This document shows positions 1 to 6,944 of a stretch of 38,226 nt of DNA, one piece after another; position 1 is the stretch's first letter; every line of letters starts with the position of its first letter. The DNA lies in contig JAJDAQ010000046.1 of the NCBI GenBank assembly GCA_029261815.1, positions 1-38,226 of the forward strand. Reading direction: 5' to 3'. The notes under the pieces were generated by a model that had not been told where the DNA came from, ran no database searches, and worked only from the letters and a program-made list of their open reading frames with translations. Origin of the DNA: Deltaproteobacteria bacterium. Its GTDB lineage: Bacteria; Myxococcota_A; UBA9160; UBA6930. The translations under genes and the position numbers were made by a program.

Positions 1-208
1 GTGGCAGGACGAAACGCCCGCCGGAAGCCCTCCGCTCGGTGAAGCCGCGAACATTCACGACGGGAACGGACGTTATGTTTCGGTGCTAGGCGCGCACCGG
101 TGGTTCCACCACCCCGACGACCGCTGGCCGACAACCGTCGACCTCGACAAGACGCTGCGGCTGACGCATGCGCTGGTCGACGTCATCCAGGTCCTCGCGG
201 GGCGCTGA
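1..208 (+). CDS. C-terminal fragment, possible M28-type peptidase
   Basis: An open frame enters from the left edge (first full codon at base 2) and stops at TGA 206-208, leaving 68 residues. The tail reads G-A-H-R-W-F-H-H-P-D-D-R-W, then a hydrophobic helix rich in Leu and Val. An F-H-x-P-D-D element followed by a C-terminal helix resembles the end of M28 zinc aminopeptidases, where a late His is a metal ligand. The fragment is too short to be sure. No terminator-like hairpin follows it, and the next element downstream is the cobalamin riboswitch. The reading frame is well supported by codon pattern; the family call is tentative. Confidence 0.5.
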   Translation, partial: WQDETPAGSPPLGEAANIHDGNGRYVSVLGAHRWFHHPDDRWPTTVDLDKTLRLTHALVDVIQVLAGR

Positions 209-279
209 AGCCGCCCCCGGGGAACGCGGACACGTCCCTTGACGGGTCGCGTCACCGGGCCCACACTGCCGATCTGTTT

Positions 280-490
280 TGGGTTGAAGGCGCGCCTCGG
301 CGTGCTGGATGCAGGACGGGAAGGACCCGTTCCGAAGAGGGAAGTCGGTCAGAATCCGACGCGGACCCGCCACGGTAGGCGGCCCAATACCCGTGCCACG
401 AAGCCACTGGCAGCCATGCGCTGCTGGGAAGGCGGCACGGGACACGGCCGCAAGCCCGGAAACCTGCCCAGGACGACTAACAACCTGCTG
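280..490 (+). promoter_or_regulatory. Cobalamin (adenosylcobalamin-type) riboswitch
   Basis: The leader has the conserved core of the cobalamin riboswitch in order: GGGAAG at 339-344; a short hairpin GTCGG/CCGAC at 344-348 and 356-360 enclosing the AGAAT loop; the GCGGACCCGCCAC element at 361-373; a split GCCACTG...CTGGGAAGG element at 403-432; and the B12 box AGCCCGGAAACCTGCC at 453-468. The gene downstream encodes a BtuB-like receptor, the classic target, and cobQ follows it. Binding of cobalamin would be expected to reduce expression of the receptor. The outer boundaries (P1 stem) are approximate. Confidence 0.93.
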
Positions 491-586
491 TCTCGGGGAT
501 GGACGTGCAGGTGGATGGGGACCCGTGTCTCCGCCACCTGGGTGTCCGACGGTCAGGGCCAGGAACCCCTCCCAGGATACCGACCC

Positions 587-602
587 GACACGTTTGCGTG
601 TC
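587..602 (+). promoter_or_regulatory. Hairpin in the riboswitch-btuB leader
   Basis: A perfect 6-bp stem GACACG-TTTG-CGTGTC lies between the riboswitch aptamer and the btuB Shine-Dalgarno (GGAGAA at 661-666). It has no T-tract, so it is not a classical intrinsic terminator. It may be part of the expression platform, but this is inference from position. Confidence 0.3.
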
Positions 603-672
603 TGGCCGCACCCGGGCGGTGTGCCTAGTGGCTTCCAATCCGACGACGGCGCGAGACCGAGGAGAACCTGCC

Positions 673-2571
673 ATGAAGCGGTTCCTGAGCGCCACCGGCG
701 CCATCCTGCTCGTGCTGTCAGCGCATGGTGCGCTGGCGAATCAACACGATGAATCGAATCAAGACCACAAACCGGAAGGACGCGACGAGATCGTCGTGTT
801 CGGGCGGGCGATCCAGACGCCCGGCCTCCCACCGATCACGGCCGTAAGCGTGATCGACCGCGATGAGATCGAGCGGCTGAACGTGATCAGCGCCGCGGAC
901 CTGCTGCGCGAACGCGTGGGCGTCGATGTGCGCTCGGTCGGTGGCCCCGGCAAACAGACCTCGGTCTTCCTGCGCGGGTCCGCCTCCGACCAGGTCCGCG
1001 TGCTGATCGACGGCGTTCCCGTCGGCTCGACCACCACGGCGGCCTTCGACTGGCCCTACCTCGCCACCCACGACATCGAGCGCATCGAAGTCCACCGCGG
1101 TCCGCAGAGCGCGCTCTACGGCTCGGCCGCGATGGGTGGCGTGATCCAGATCTTCACGAAGCGTGCTGAACCGGGAATCGAGGGATCACTGCGCGGCAGC
1201 TTCGGTAGCCTGGGAACCCGATCGGCCGAAGTCCGGCTGGCGGGGGCCACGGAATCGGGGCTGGGCGCGACCTTCTCGGCCACCCACCTCACAACGAATA
1301 GCGTCAGCGCTGCATTCGTCGATCCCGCGATCGATCGCGACCCGGAGACGGACCCTTTCCGCAATACATCGGTCGCCACCACACTCACGGTGCCGCTTGG
1401 CGACGGCTCCGTCGACTTCTTCTATCGGCGCGCAGATGCGCAGACGGAGATCGACGGCTTCGGCCCCGCAGACGACGAAACACCCGAGCAGTTCACGGTG
1501 CAGAACCAGTTCGGGGCCGACCTCAAGATGCCGGTCACCGATGATTGGACGACGCGCCTGCTCTTGAGCCAGAACGACAACGACCTCTTCGGGCGCGACG
1601 ACGACCCGACCAACATGTTCGCGCTATTCAACGAATTCGAGATCGAGTCGACCCGCCGCCAGGTTTCCTGGACCAACGACGTGCGCCTCGGTAGCGCGAC
1701 ACTCCTGAGCGGGGCCGATCTGGAGAAGGACCGGGTGCGCAGCACCTCGCAAGTCTTCGGCGGCGGCCGGACCTCGCTCCATGAAAGCGCCAGACGGATC
1801 GGTGTATTCGGCCTCGCACGGCACGAAGGAGAGCGGTTCAGCATCGAAGCAGGGGCCCGGTACGAGTTCAATGATCGCTCGGACGACGAGTTCACCTATC
1901 AACTCGCCGGAAACTACACCCTGTTCGAGGGCTTCGACGTCGTCGCGAGCTACGGCACGGCCTTCCGCGCGCCCGACTTGAACGAGCTCTACTTCCCCAT
2001 GTTCGGGAACCTCGCGCTCGAACCCGAGCGGTCACACGGAGGAGACCTTGGATTCCGATTCGTTCGGGACGTGGGCGACGCCGCGCGACTGCGCGCCGAA
2101 GTCCGCGGGTTTCACAACTCCTACGAAGACCTGATCATCTTCACCTTCGTGGGAGGTGGGTTCCTCAATGTCGACCGCGCGCGAACGAGCGGCGTCGAAG
2201 CCAACCTGCGCCTCGACTGCGAGAACCTCTGGGTCGACGCGTCGTACACGTTCCTCGACAGCCGCGACAACCTGGGAGACCCGCTGCGGCGACGCTCCCG
2301 GAACACGGGTCGGCTCTCGGTCGGCGGGTCCTGGCGCTGGCTCACGGCCGAGGCCGTGCTCCACGTCGTCGGCAAGAGCTTCGACGGTGCCGGCCGCACG
2401 AACCCGCTCGATAGCTATGTCACCGCGGACCTGAATCTCTCGGCCGATGTGCGGGAGAATCTGAAGGTCGGCCTCAACGTGCGGAACGTCACGGACCACG
2501 GCTATCAGGAAGCCTTCGGCTTCTCGACCTTGCCGCGCACGGTTCTGCTGACCGCCGAAGTCAGCTTCTAG
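673..2571 (+). CDS. btuB: TonB-dependent cobalamin receptor, BtuB-like
   Basis: This 632-residue outer-membrane receptor probably imports cobalamin or related corrinoids using TonB energy. A Sec signal peptide covers roughly residues 1-22 and ends ALA. A TonB-box-like segment DEIVVFG sits at 38-44. The plug domain follows at about 50-165 with typical BtuB elements (LLRERVGVDV, SVFLRGS, VLIDGVPV, IEVHRGPQSALYGSAAMGG). The remainder is a beta-barrel ending in the aromatic terminus V-S-F. The start at 673 is chosen because it gives the signal peptide and has GAGGAGAA 7 bases upstream; the frame is open further 5' but only across the riboswitch. The cobalamin riboswitch upstream and cobQ downstream support the substrate. 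Confidence 0.93.
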   Translation: MKRFLSATGAILLVLSAHGALANQHDESNQDHKPEGRDEIVVFGRAIQTPGLPPITAVSVIDRDEIERLNVISAADLLRERVGVDVRSVGGPGKQTSVFLRGSASDQVRVLIDGVPVGSTTTAAFDWPYLATHDIERIEVHRGPQSALYGSAAMGGVIQIFTKRAEPGIEGSLRGSFGSLGTRSAEVRLAGATESGLGATFSATHLTTNSVSAAFVDPAIDRDPETDPFRNTSVATTLTVPLGDGSVDFFYRRADAQTEIDGFGPADDETPEQFTVQNQFGADLKMPVTDDWTTRLLLSQNDNDLFGRDDDPTNMFALFNEFEIESTRRQVSWTNDVRLGSATLLSGADLEKDRVRSTSQVFGGGRTSLHESARRIGVFGLARHEGERFSIEAGARYEFNDRSDDEFTYQLAGNYTLFEGFDVVASYGTAFRAPDLNELYFPMFGNLALEPERSHGGDLGFRFVRDVGDAARLRAEVRGFHNSYEDLIIFTFVGGGFLNVDRARTSGVEANLRLDCENLWVDASYTFLDSRDNLGDPLRRRSRNTGRLSVGGSWRWLTAEAVLHVVGKSFDGAGRTNPLDSYVTADLNLSADVRENLKVGLNVRNVTDHGYQEAFGFSTLPRTVLLTAEVSF

Positions 2572-2578
2572 CATGCGT

Positions 2579-2623
2579 CCCGGCCGGAGAATCGCGCTGC
2601 GCATCGCGTCCTCTCCGGCCGGG
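2579..2623 (+). other. 12-bp perfect inverted repeat between btuB and cobQ
   Basis: CCCGGCCGGAGA (2579-2590) and TCTCCGGCCGGG (2612-2623) are exact reverse complements separated by 21 bases. The stem begins 7 bases after the btuB stop and ends 23 bases before the cobQ GTG. There is no T-tract. It could stabilise the upstream mRNA end, attenuate read-through into cobQ, or act as a Rho-linked pause. Confidence 0.6.
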
Positions 2624-2646
2624 CCCGTACGCCGCGAGGCCGCGTC

Positions 2647-4086
2647 GTGAACGCGCTGATGTTGCTCGGAACCGCATCGGGAGTGGGCAAGAGCCTGCTC
2701 ACCGCAGGCCTCTGTCGCATCCTGGCGCGCTCGGGCGTCGACGTCGCACCCTTCAAGCCCCAGAACATGAGCAACAACGCCGCCGCCTGCGCGGACGGCG
2801 GTGAGATCGGGCGCGCGCAAGCCTTCCAGGCGTTCGCGGCCGGCGTCGAACCCGACGTCGACATGAACCCCGTACTGCTCAAACCGGAAGGCGACCGGCG
2901 CGCGCAGATCATCGTCCTCGGCAAACCAGCGGGGGTCCTTCACGCGTCGCGATTTCGCGAGGACCGGGAGCCGCTCCTGCCGACGGTCCTTGCTGCATTC
3001 GAACGGCTGCGGCGGGCCCACGAGTTCGTGTTGGTCGAAGGCGCGGGTTCTCCCGCCGAGCCCAACCTCCGCATCGGCGACATTGCGAACATGGGTTTCG
3101 CTGAAGCTGCGGACGTGCCGGCCTGGCTGATCGGCGACATCGACCGCGGCGGCGTATTCGCCTCCATCCTCGGCACCTTCGAAGCGCTCGACGCAGCCGA
3201 TCGCGCGCGCATCGAAGCCGTGCTGATCAACCGCTTCCGCGGCGACCCGGCGTTGCTGGCTGACGCCCTGCCCTGGCTCGAAGCCCGCGTCCAACGCCCG
3301 TTGCTAGGCGTGGTCCCGCACGTGCCAGACCTGGTCGTCCCCGAGGAAGACGCGCCCTATCGGTGGCGGGACACGCAGAAGACCACGAGCACACTTCGCA
3401 TCGTATGCCCCGTCCCGCCGGCAGCCAGCAACCTGACGGACCTCGATGCCCTTGCGTTGGATTCCGGAACCGAGGTCGTGCTCACGGAAGACCCGGATGC
3501 CGTGGCGGGCGCCGACCTGGTCATCCTGCCCGGCTCGAAAGCCGTAGCGCGCGACCTCGCCTGGCTACATGAACGCGGATTCGTCCGACGGATCGAACAG
3601 CATCTTCGCTACGGCGGACGCGTGCTCGGCATCTGCGGTGGGCTCCAGATGCTGGGCCGGAAGATCCACGATCCGGCTGGCGTCGAAGCCGGTCGCAGCG
3701 TCGAGGGTCTGGGGTGGCTACCGATCGAGACAACGCTTCGCGCGGAAAAGCGGGTGACCCTGGTCGAGGGGACCGCCCCGCTCGAAGGAGGCGTCTTCTA
3801 TCGCGGCTATGAGATCCATCACGGCGATACCCCCGCGTTCCACCCCGAGGGCCCGTTCTGCGCCCGCTCGGAAGATGGGCAGATCCATGGGACCTACCTG
3901 CACGGTCTATTCGACGCCGCATCGTTTCGCGGCGCCTGGCTCCGCGCCTGGTTCGATCCCCAATTCGGAGATGGACCCGACATCGAGGAGCGCTGGCGCA
4001 CGGACCTCGATCGGCTCGCGGACCACCTCTGCGCGCACCTCGACCTCACCAGCCTCGGGCGGTCGGTCGGGAAGCGGCTCGCCTGA
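2647..4086 (+). CDS. cobQ: Cobyric acid synthase CobQ
   Basis: CobQ amidates the b, d, e and g side chains of adenosylcobyrinic diamide using glutamine and ATP. The 479-residue protein has full family length. Its N-terminal P-loop domain carries GTASGVGKS (8-16) and the family signature PFKPQNMSNN. The C-terminal class I glutamine amidotransferase domain has the nucleophile Cys330 in GICGGLQMLG and the catalytic His419 in YLHGLFD. The start is GTG at 2647; an in-frame ATG at 2659 would cut into the first beta strand. It lies 75 bases after btuB and probably shares the riboswitch-controlled transcript, though a strong hairpin separates them. No other cob genes are present, so salvage or a scattered pathway is likely. 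Confidence 0.96.
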   Translation: MNALMLLGTASGVGKSLLTAGLCRILARSGVDVAPFKPQNMSNNAAACADGGEIGRAQAFQAFAAGVEPDVDMNPVLLKPEGDRRAQIIVLGKPAGVLHASRFREDREPLLPTVLAAFERLRRAHEFVLVEGAGSPAEPNLRIGDIANMGFAEAADVPAWLIGDIDRGGVFASILGTFEALDAADRARIEAVLINRFRGDPALLADALPWLEARVQRPLLGVVPHVPDLVVPEEDAPYRWRDTQKTTSTLRIVCPVPPAASNLTDLDALALDSGTEVVLTEDPDAVAGADLVILPGSKAVARDLAWLHERGFVRRIEQHLRYGGRVLGICGGLQMLGRKIHDPAGVEAGRSVEGLGWLPIETTLRAEKRVTLVEGTAPLEGGVFYRGYEIHHGDTPAFHPEGPFCARSEDGQIHGTYLHGLFDAASFRGAWLRAWFDPQFGDGPDIEERWRTDLDRLADHLCAHLDLTSLGRSVGKRLA

Positions 4087-4144
4087 CGCTGGGCGTGGCC
4101 TCGTTCCCTGGGTAGGATTCCGCCCCAACGCCGAGGAGCCTCCC

Positions 4145-4435
4145 ATGTCCGAAGAACCCACCTTCACCCCGCTCGTCCTGTTCAAGACACGCACCAACTC
4201 CGAACTCGGCGCAGAGTCGGTCACCGTCGCGGAAGACGGATCGATCCGTCTCGTCGGTGTCCTCAAGAAGGTGACCGAGGGAATGCTGACGTCCTACCCG
4301 CGCACGATGCTGGGCTTGTGGACGCCGAACCGGGATGCGATCCGCTTCGACCGTGAGGAGATCGGCGACCGTGACATCCGCCGGTTCGATACTGGCGACT
4401 CGCTCGACCTCGAAGCGGTCGAGGCCCTCGCCTAG
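4145..4435 (+). CDS. Small conserved-looking protein, function unknown
   Basis: A 96-residue soluble protein that I do not recognise. It has no signal peptide or membrane segment. The sequence alternates short beta-like segments and acidic stretches (SVTVAEDGSIRLVGV; REEIGDRDIRRFDTGDSLD). GAGGAG at 4132-4137 provides a good ribosome site, and a TAGGAT element at 4113-4118 is a plausible -10, so it may have its own promoter after cobQ. It converges on the SDR gene with 24 bases between stops. Confidence 0.7.
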   Translation: MSEEPTFTPLVLFKTRTNSELGAESVTVAEDGSIRLVGVLKKVTEGMLTSYPRTMLGLWTPNRDAIRFDREEIGDRDIRRFDTGDSLDLEAVEALA

Positions 4436-4459
4436 CAGTCTCTTGTGAGCGGGCTCGTC

Positions 4460-5278
4460 CTAACGCCCCGGCTCGAGCGCGGTCCCGGCCATGCGTCGGG
4501 CGATGATGCGGTGGGTCCAGACGGGAATCAGCCGCTTCAACCAATCGGACGCATACGCTTCCCAGCCGACGATGGCGCGCAGCTTCTTCTTCTGGATGGC
4601 ACGTACGATCGCAGCGGCCACGACCTCGGGACCGCGAGAACGCTCGATGCCGTCGATCGTGGCCTGGCGAATCTCGTCGTTCGATGCGCGCATCGTGTCG
4701 CCGATGTTCGTATGGACGCCGCCGGGATGGATGCTTGTCACGCCCACGTTCGTCGCGGCGAGTTCTGCGAATAGCGACTCGCTCAAGCCGCGGACGGCGA
4801 ACTTCGTCGCGCAGTAGGAGCTCTGGGTCGGTGCGCCCAGGAAGCCGAACATGCTCGAAAGGTTCACGATATGGGCTTCTTCGGCCTTCTTGAGTTCCGG
4901 CAGGAAGAACTTGCAGCCGTGGACCACGCCCCAGAAATTGATGCCCACGATCCACTGGAGATCTTCGAGCGACTGGTCTTCGAACGGCCCCGCGACCGAA
5001 ACGCCGGCGTTGTTGACGAGGATGTGGACGCCACGGTGCGCCGCGACGACCTCGGCAGGCAGGGCCGCCATTCGCACCGGGTCCGAGACGTCGGCCACAT
5101 GGGTCGAGACCTCTGCGCCGGCTTCACGAAGTGAAATGGCGGTGGCCTCGAGGCGTTCCGAATTGACGTCCACCAGTGCGAGGACGCAGCCCTTTGCGCC
5201 CAAGGCCTCGGCGGTGGCGCGGCCGACGCCGCTCGCGCCGCCGGTGATCACCGCGACGCGGCCTTCGAAACGATCCAT
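4460..5278 (-). CDS. Short-chain dehydrogenase/reductase (classical SDR)
   Basis: A 272-residue NAD(P)-dependent oxidoreductase of the classical SDR family. Visible motifs are the cofactor loop TGGASGVG (12-19), NNAG (89-92), the catalytic Ser at about 141-142 and Tyr155-x-x-x-Lys159 (YCATK). Length and order match typical alcohol/ketone dehydrogenases. The C-terminal extension is rich in Arg and Trp and may be membrane-associated, as in some lipid or steroid dehydrogenases; that is inference. The ATG at 5278 is preceded by AAGGAGAAC, but that ribosome site forms one arm of a perfect 9-bp hairpin. The gene lies downstream of the GST gene on the same strand, 51 bases away, suggesting a two-gene transcript. 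The substrate cannot be told. Confidence 0.92.
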   Translation of the reverse strand: MDRFEGRVAVITGGASGVGRATAEALGAKGCVLALVDVNSERLEATAISLREAGAEVSTHVADVSDPVRMAALPAEVVAAHRGVHILVNNAGVSVAGPFEDQSLEDLQWIVGINFWGVVHGCKFFLPELKKAEEAHIVNLSSMFGFLGAPTQSSYCATKFAVRGLSESLFAELAATNVGVTSIHPGGVHTNIGDTMRASNDEIRQATIDGIERSRGPEVVAAAIVRAIQKKKLRAIVGWEAYASDWLKRLIPVWTHRIIARRMAGTALEPGR

Positions 5279-5280
5279 GC

Positions 5281-5302
5281 GTTCTCCTTGGGAAAGGAGA
5301 AC
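5281..5302 (-). promoter_or_regulatory. Hairpin enclosing the SDR Shine-Dalgarno
   Basis: On the minus strand the RNA reads GTTCTCCTT-TCCC-AAGGAGAAC and then GC-ATG. The two 9-base arms are perfectly complementary around a 4-base loop, and the 3' arm is the Shine-Dalgarno of the SDR gene. In the folded state the ribosome site would be sequestered, so opening by ribosomes, proteins or an sRNA would control translation. Confidence 0.6.
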
Positions 5303-5329
5303 CCCTAGCACCGCGTCCGCGCCGGCGCC

Positions 5330-6079
5330 TCAGCGATGGCGCGCCCACATCGACCGCACATACGGTTCGCCCGGTGCGCCACGCCAGCGAGCGAGCCACC
5401 CATCGAGAACGGCGGACGGTTGCTTCGGCATCTCGAACTTCACCTCGTCCGGGAAATAGAGGGGCATGCACAGACAGGCGGCCGTCAGGTCCGCGACCGT
5501 GAAGGTGTCGCCCACGAGGTAGCCGGTCGCCTGGCTGGCCTTGTCGAGTCGTTCGAGTGCGTGCCCGACCGTTTCCCGCGCATCCGCCGCGGTCGCATCA
5601 TCGATCGACATCCGTTGTCGCAGCATGGGGACGAGCCGCGGCATCATCTTGCGATAGACCCCGGCCTTCCACCCGGAACGATCTGTCGTGAAGACCTTTC
5701 CGGCGTAGTCGAGGTCCTCGAAGAGTTCGTGGAAGAGCGCGAGACGTACGGCCGGCCCCACTTCATCGTCGAGCCACGTCACCCATTGCTCGACCTCGGC
5801 CCGTTGCTCCGGCGCGGTCGGATACAACGGCGGCTCTGGGTGCCGCTCGTCGAGAAACCGCACGATATCGCTGGAACCCGTGATCCCCTCGCCGTCGTAG
5901 CTCAGCGTCGGCGTCTGCGTCGCCCCCTGGGCCACGCGCCCGGTCGTTCGCGAATGGAAGCCCGGCAGGAGGCTATTCCGCGTGCTCGCTAGGCCCTTCC
6001 AATCAAGGGCCCAACGAACCTTCTCGTTGTAGTGCGAGAACGCGAACTGGTGGAGGACGATGTCGGGAGATTCGGGCAT
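5330..6079 (-). CDS. Glutathione S-transferase family protein
   Basis: A 249-residue cytosolic GST-like protein. The N-terminal thioredoxin-like domain begins IVLHQFAFSHYNEKVRWAL, with a Ser/Tyr cluster where GSTs bind the glutathione thiol, and continues to the Pro-containing TPTLSYDG and the acidic GSSDIVRFLDE motif that contacts the gamma-glutamyl group. The C-terminal helical domain contains VGDTFTVADL, the N-capping box/hydrophobic staple region typical of GSTs. I prefer the ATG at 6079 (TAGGAG 7 bases upstream) to one at 6103, which lacks a ribosome site. It is divergent from a TetR gene and probably regulated by it. The substrate is unknown. Confidence 0.88.
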   Translation of the reverse strand: MPESPDIVLHQFAFSHYNEKVRWALDWKGLASTRNSLLPGFHSRTTGRVAQGATQTPTLSYDGEGITGSSDIVRFLDERHPEPPLYPTAPEQRAEVEQWVTWLDDEVGPAVRLALFHELFEDLDYAGKVFTTDRSGWKAGVYRKMMPRLVPMLRQRMSIDDATAADARETVGHALERLDKASQATGYLVGDTFTVADLTAACLCMPLYFPDEVKFEMPKQPSAVLDGWLARWRGAPGEPYVRSMWARHR

Positions 6080-6123
6080 GACGGCTCCTACGGCGGTTTC
6101 CATCAGGATCTAGCCCGACGTGA

Positions 6124-6141
6124 ATATGATGGCGAACATAT
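6124..6141. promoter_or_regulatory. Candidate TetR operator between GST and TetR genes
   Basis: The half-sites ATATG (6124-6128) and CATAT (6137-6141) form an inverted repeat with 8 bases between them, in an unusually AT-rich patch. The patch holds a possible plus-strand -10 (TATGAT, 6125-6130) and a minus-strand one (TATGTT, complement of 6135-6140), so a bound dimer could block both divergent promoters. Confidence 0.4.
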
Positions 6142-6164
6142 CTGGGCCGGACGATGATCCGGGG

Positions 6165-6734
6165 ATGGGATACTCCAGGGAACACACGCAGGAATCGCGC
6201 GAGCGGATCCTCGAGTCCGCCGCGCGGGCCTTCCGGCGCGACGGCTACGACACCGCTCGGATCGACGACATCATGGCGGGCGCCGGGCTGACCCGCGGCG
6301 GCTTCTACGCGCACTTCCGCTCGAAAGCCGACCTGTTCCAGGCCTACGTGGGCCGCGAACTCGCGTTCGGAGTCCAACTCCGGCGTGCCGAGCGGGAGGA
6401 ACCCACGGGAGCATCGGCCGCGTTCGACTTCTACCTGTCGCCCGGAAACCGGGGCAAGGTCGCACGCGGCTGCACGATCGTCTCCAATGCCGCCGATGTG
6501 GCGCGGGGGCCGCTGAAGACAAGACGGGCCTTCACGAATGCGTTCCAGGCCATGCGAGAAGCATTCGCAGAGATTGCCCACAATGCGGAGGACCCCGATG
6601 CGGCTGGCCTCGCCGCGATCGCGACCTGCGTCGGGGGCGTGGTCCTCGCGCGTGCGCTCGCAGACGAAACCGTGGTCGAGGAACTGCTGGAGGCCTGTCG
6701 CGACGCGGTCGCGGACGGGATCCAGGAGAGCTGA
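6165..6734 (+). CDS. TetR/AcrR-family transcriptional regulator
   Basis: A 189-residue regulator. The N-terminal three-helix DNA-binding domain (about residues 10-60) shows the TetR pattern RERILESAARAFRRDGYD, then RIDDIMAGAGLTRGGFYAHF and KADLF. The C-terminal ligand domain contains GCTIVSNAAD and a C-terminal amphipathic helix. The frame is open from a GTG at 6120, but starts at 6120-6129 would lie in the AT-rich operator-like patch, so ATG 6165 is preferred. It is divergent from the GST gene, the usual arrangement for a local repressor. The ligand is unknown. Confidence 0.87.
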   Translation: MGYSREHTQESRERILESAARAFRRDGYDTARIDDIMAGAGLTRGGFYAHFRSKADLFQAYVGRELAFGVQLRRAEREEPTGASAAFDFYLSPGNRGKVARGCTIVSNAADVARGPLKTRRAFTNAFQAMREAFAEIAHNAEDPDAAGLAAIATCVGGVVLARALADETVVEELLEACRDAVADGIQES

Positions 6735-6944
6735 CACAAAGGTGAGTTCCCCGCGGGGCAGATCCCGCTCCCAGAGCCCGCGATTTTCCGAGTAAAACCG
6801 GGTATGTTGCGCCGACCCAAACTCCGGCCGCGGCCTCCGATGCCGCCCGGTTCCGGCTCGCCCGCAGGCGACGCTTTTCCCGCCGCCCGATGAAAGGGCG
6901 CCCACGTGCTCCGGGTACGCCGTGCCACCAGAATCGATGCGACC

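Noticed and set aside
2032..3294. 420-codon open frame on the minus strand
   Set aside because: Opposite btuB and cobQ, both clearly real; no recognisable domain.
6080..6103. Alternative GST start at 6103 (eight extra residues)
   Set aside because: No ribosome site precedes it, whereas ATG 6079 has TAGGAG at good spacing.
6749..6758. CCCCGCGGGG palindrome after the TetR gene
   Set aside because: Short pure-GC palindromes are common at this base composition, and it has no promoter element at its side.
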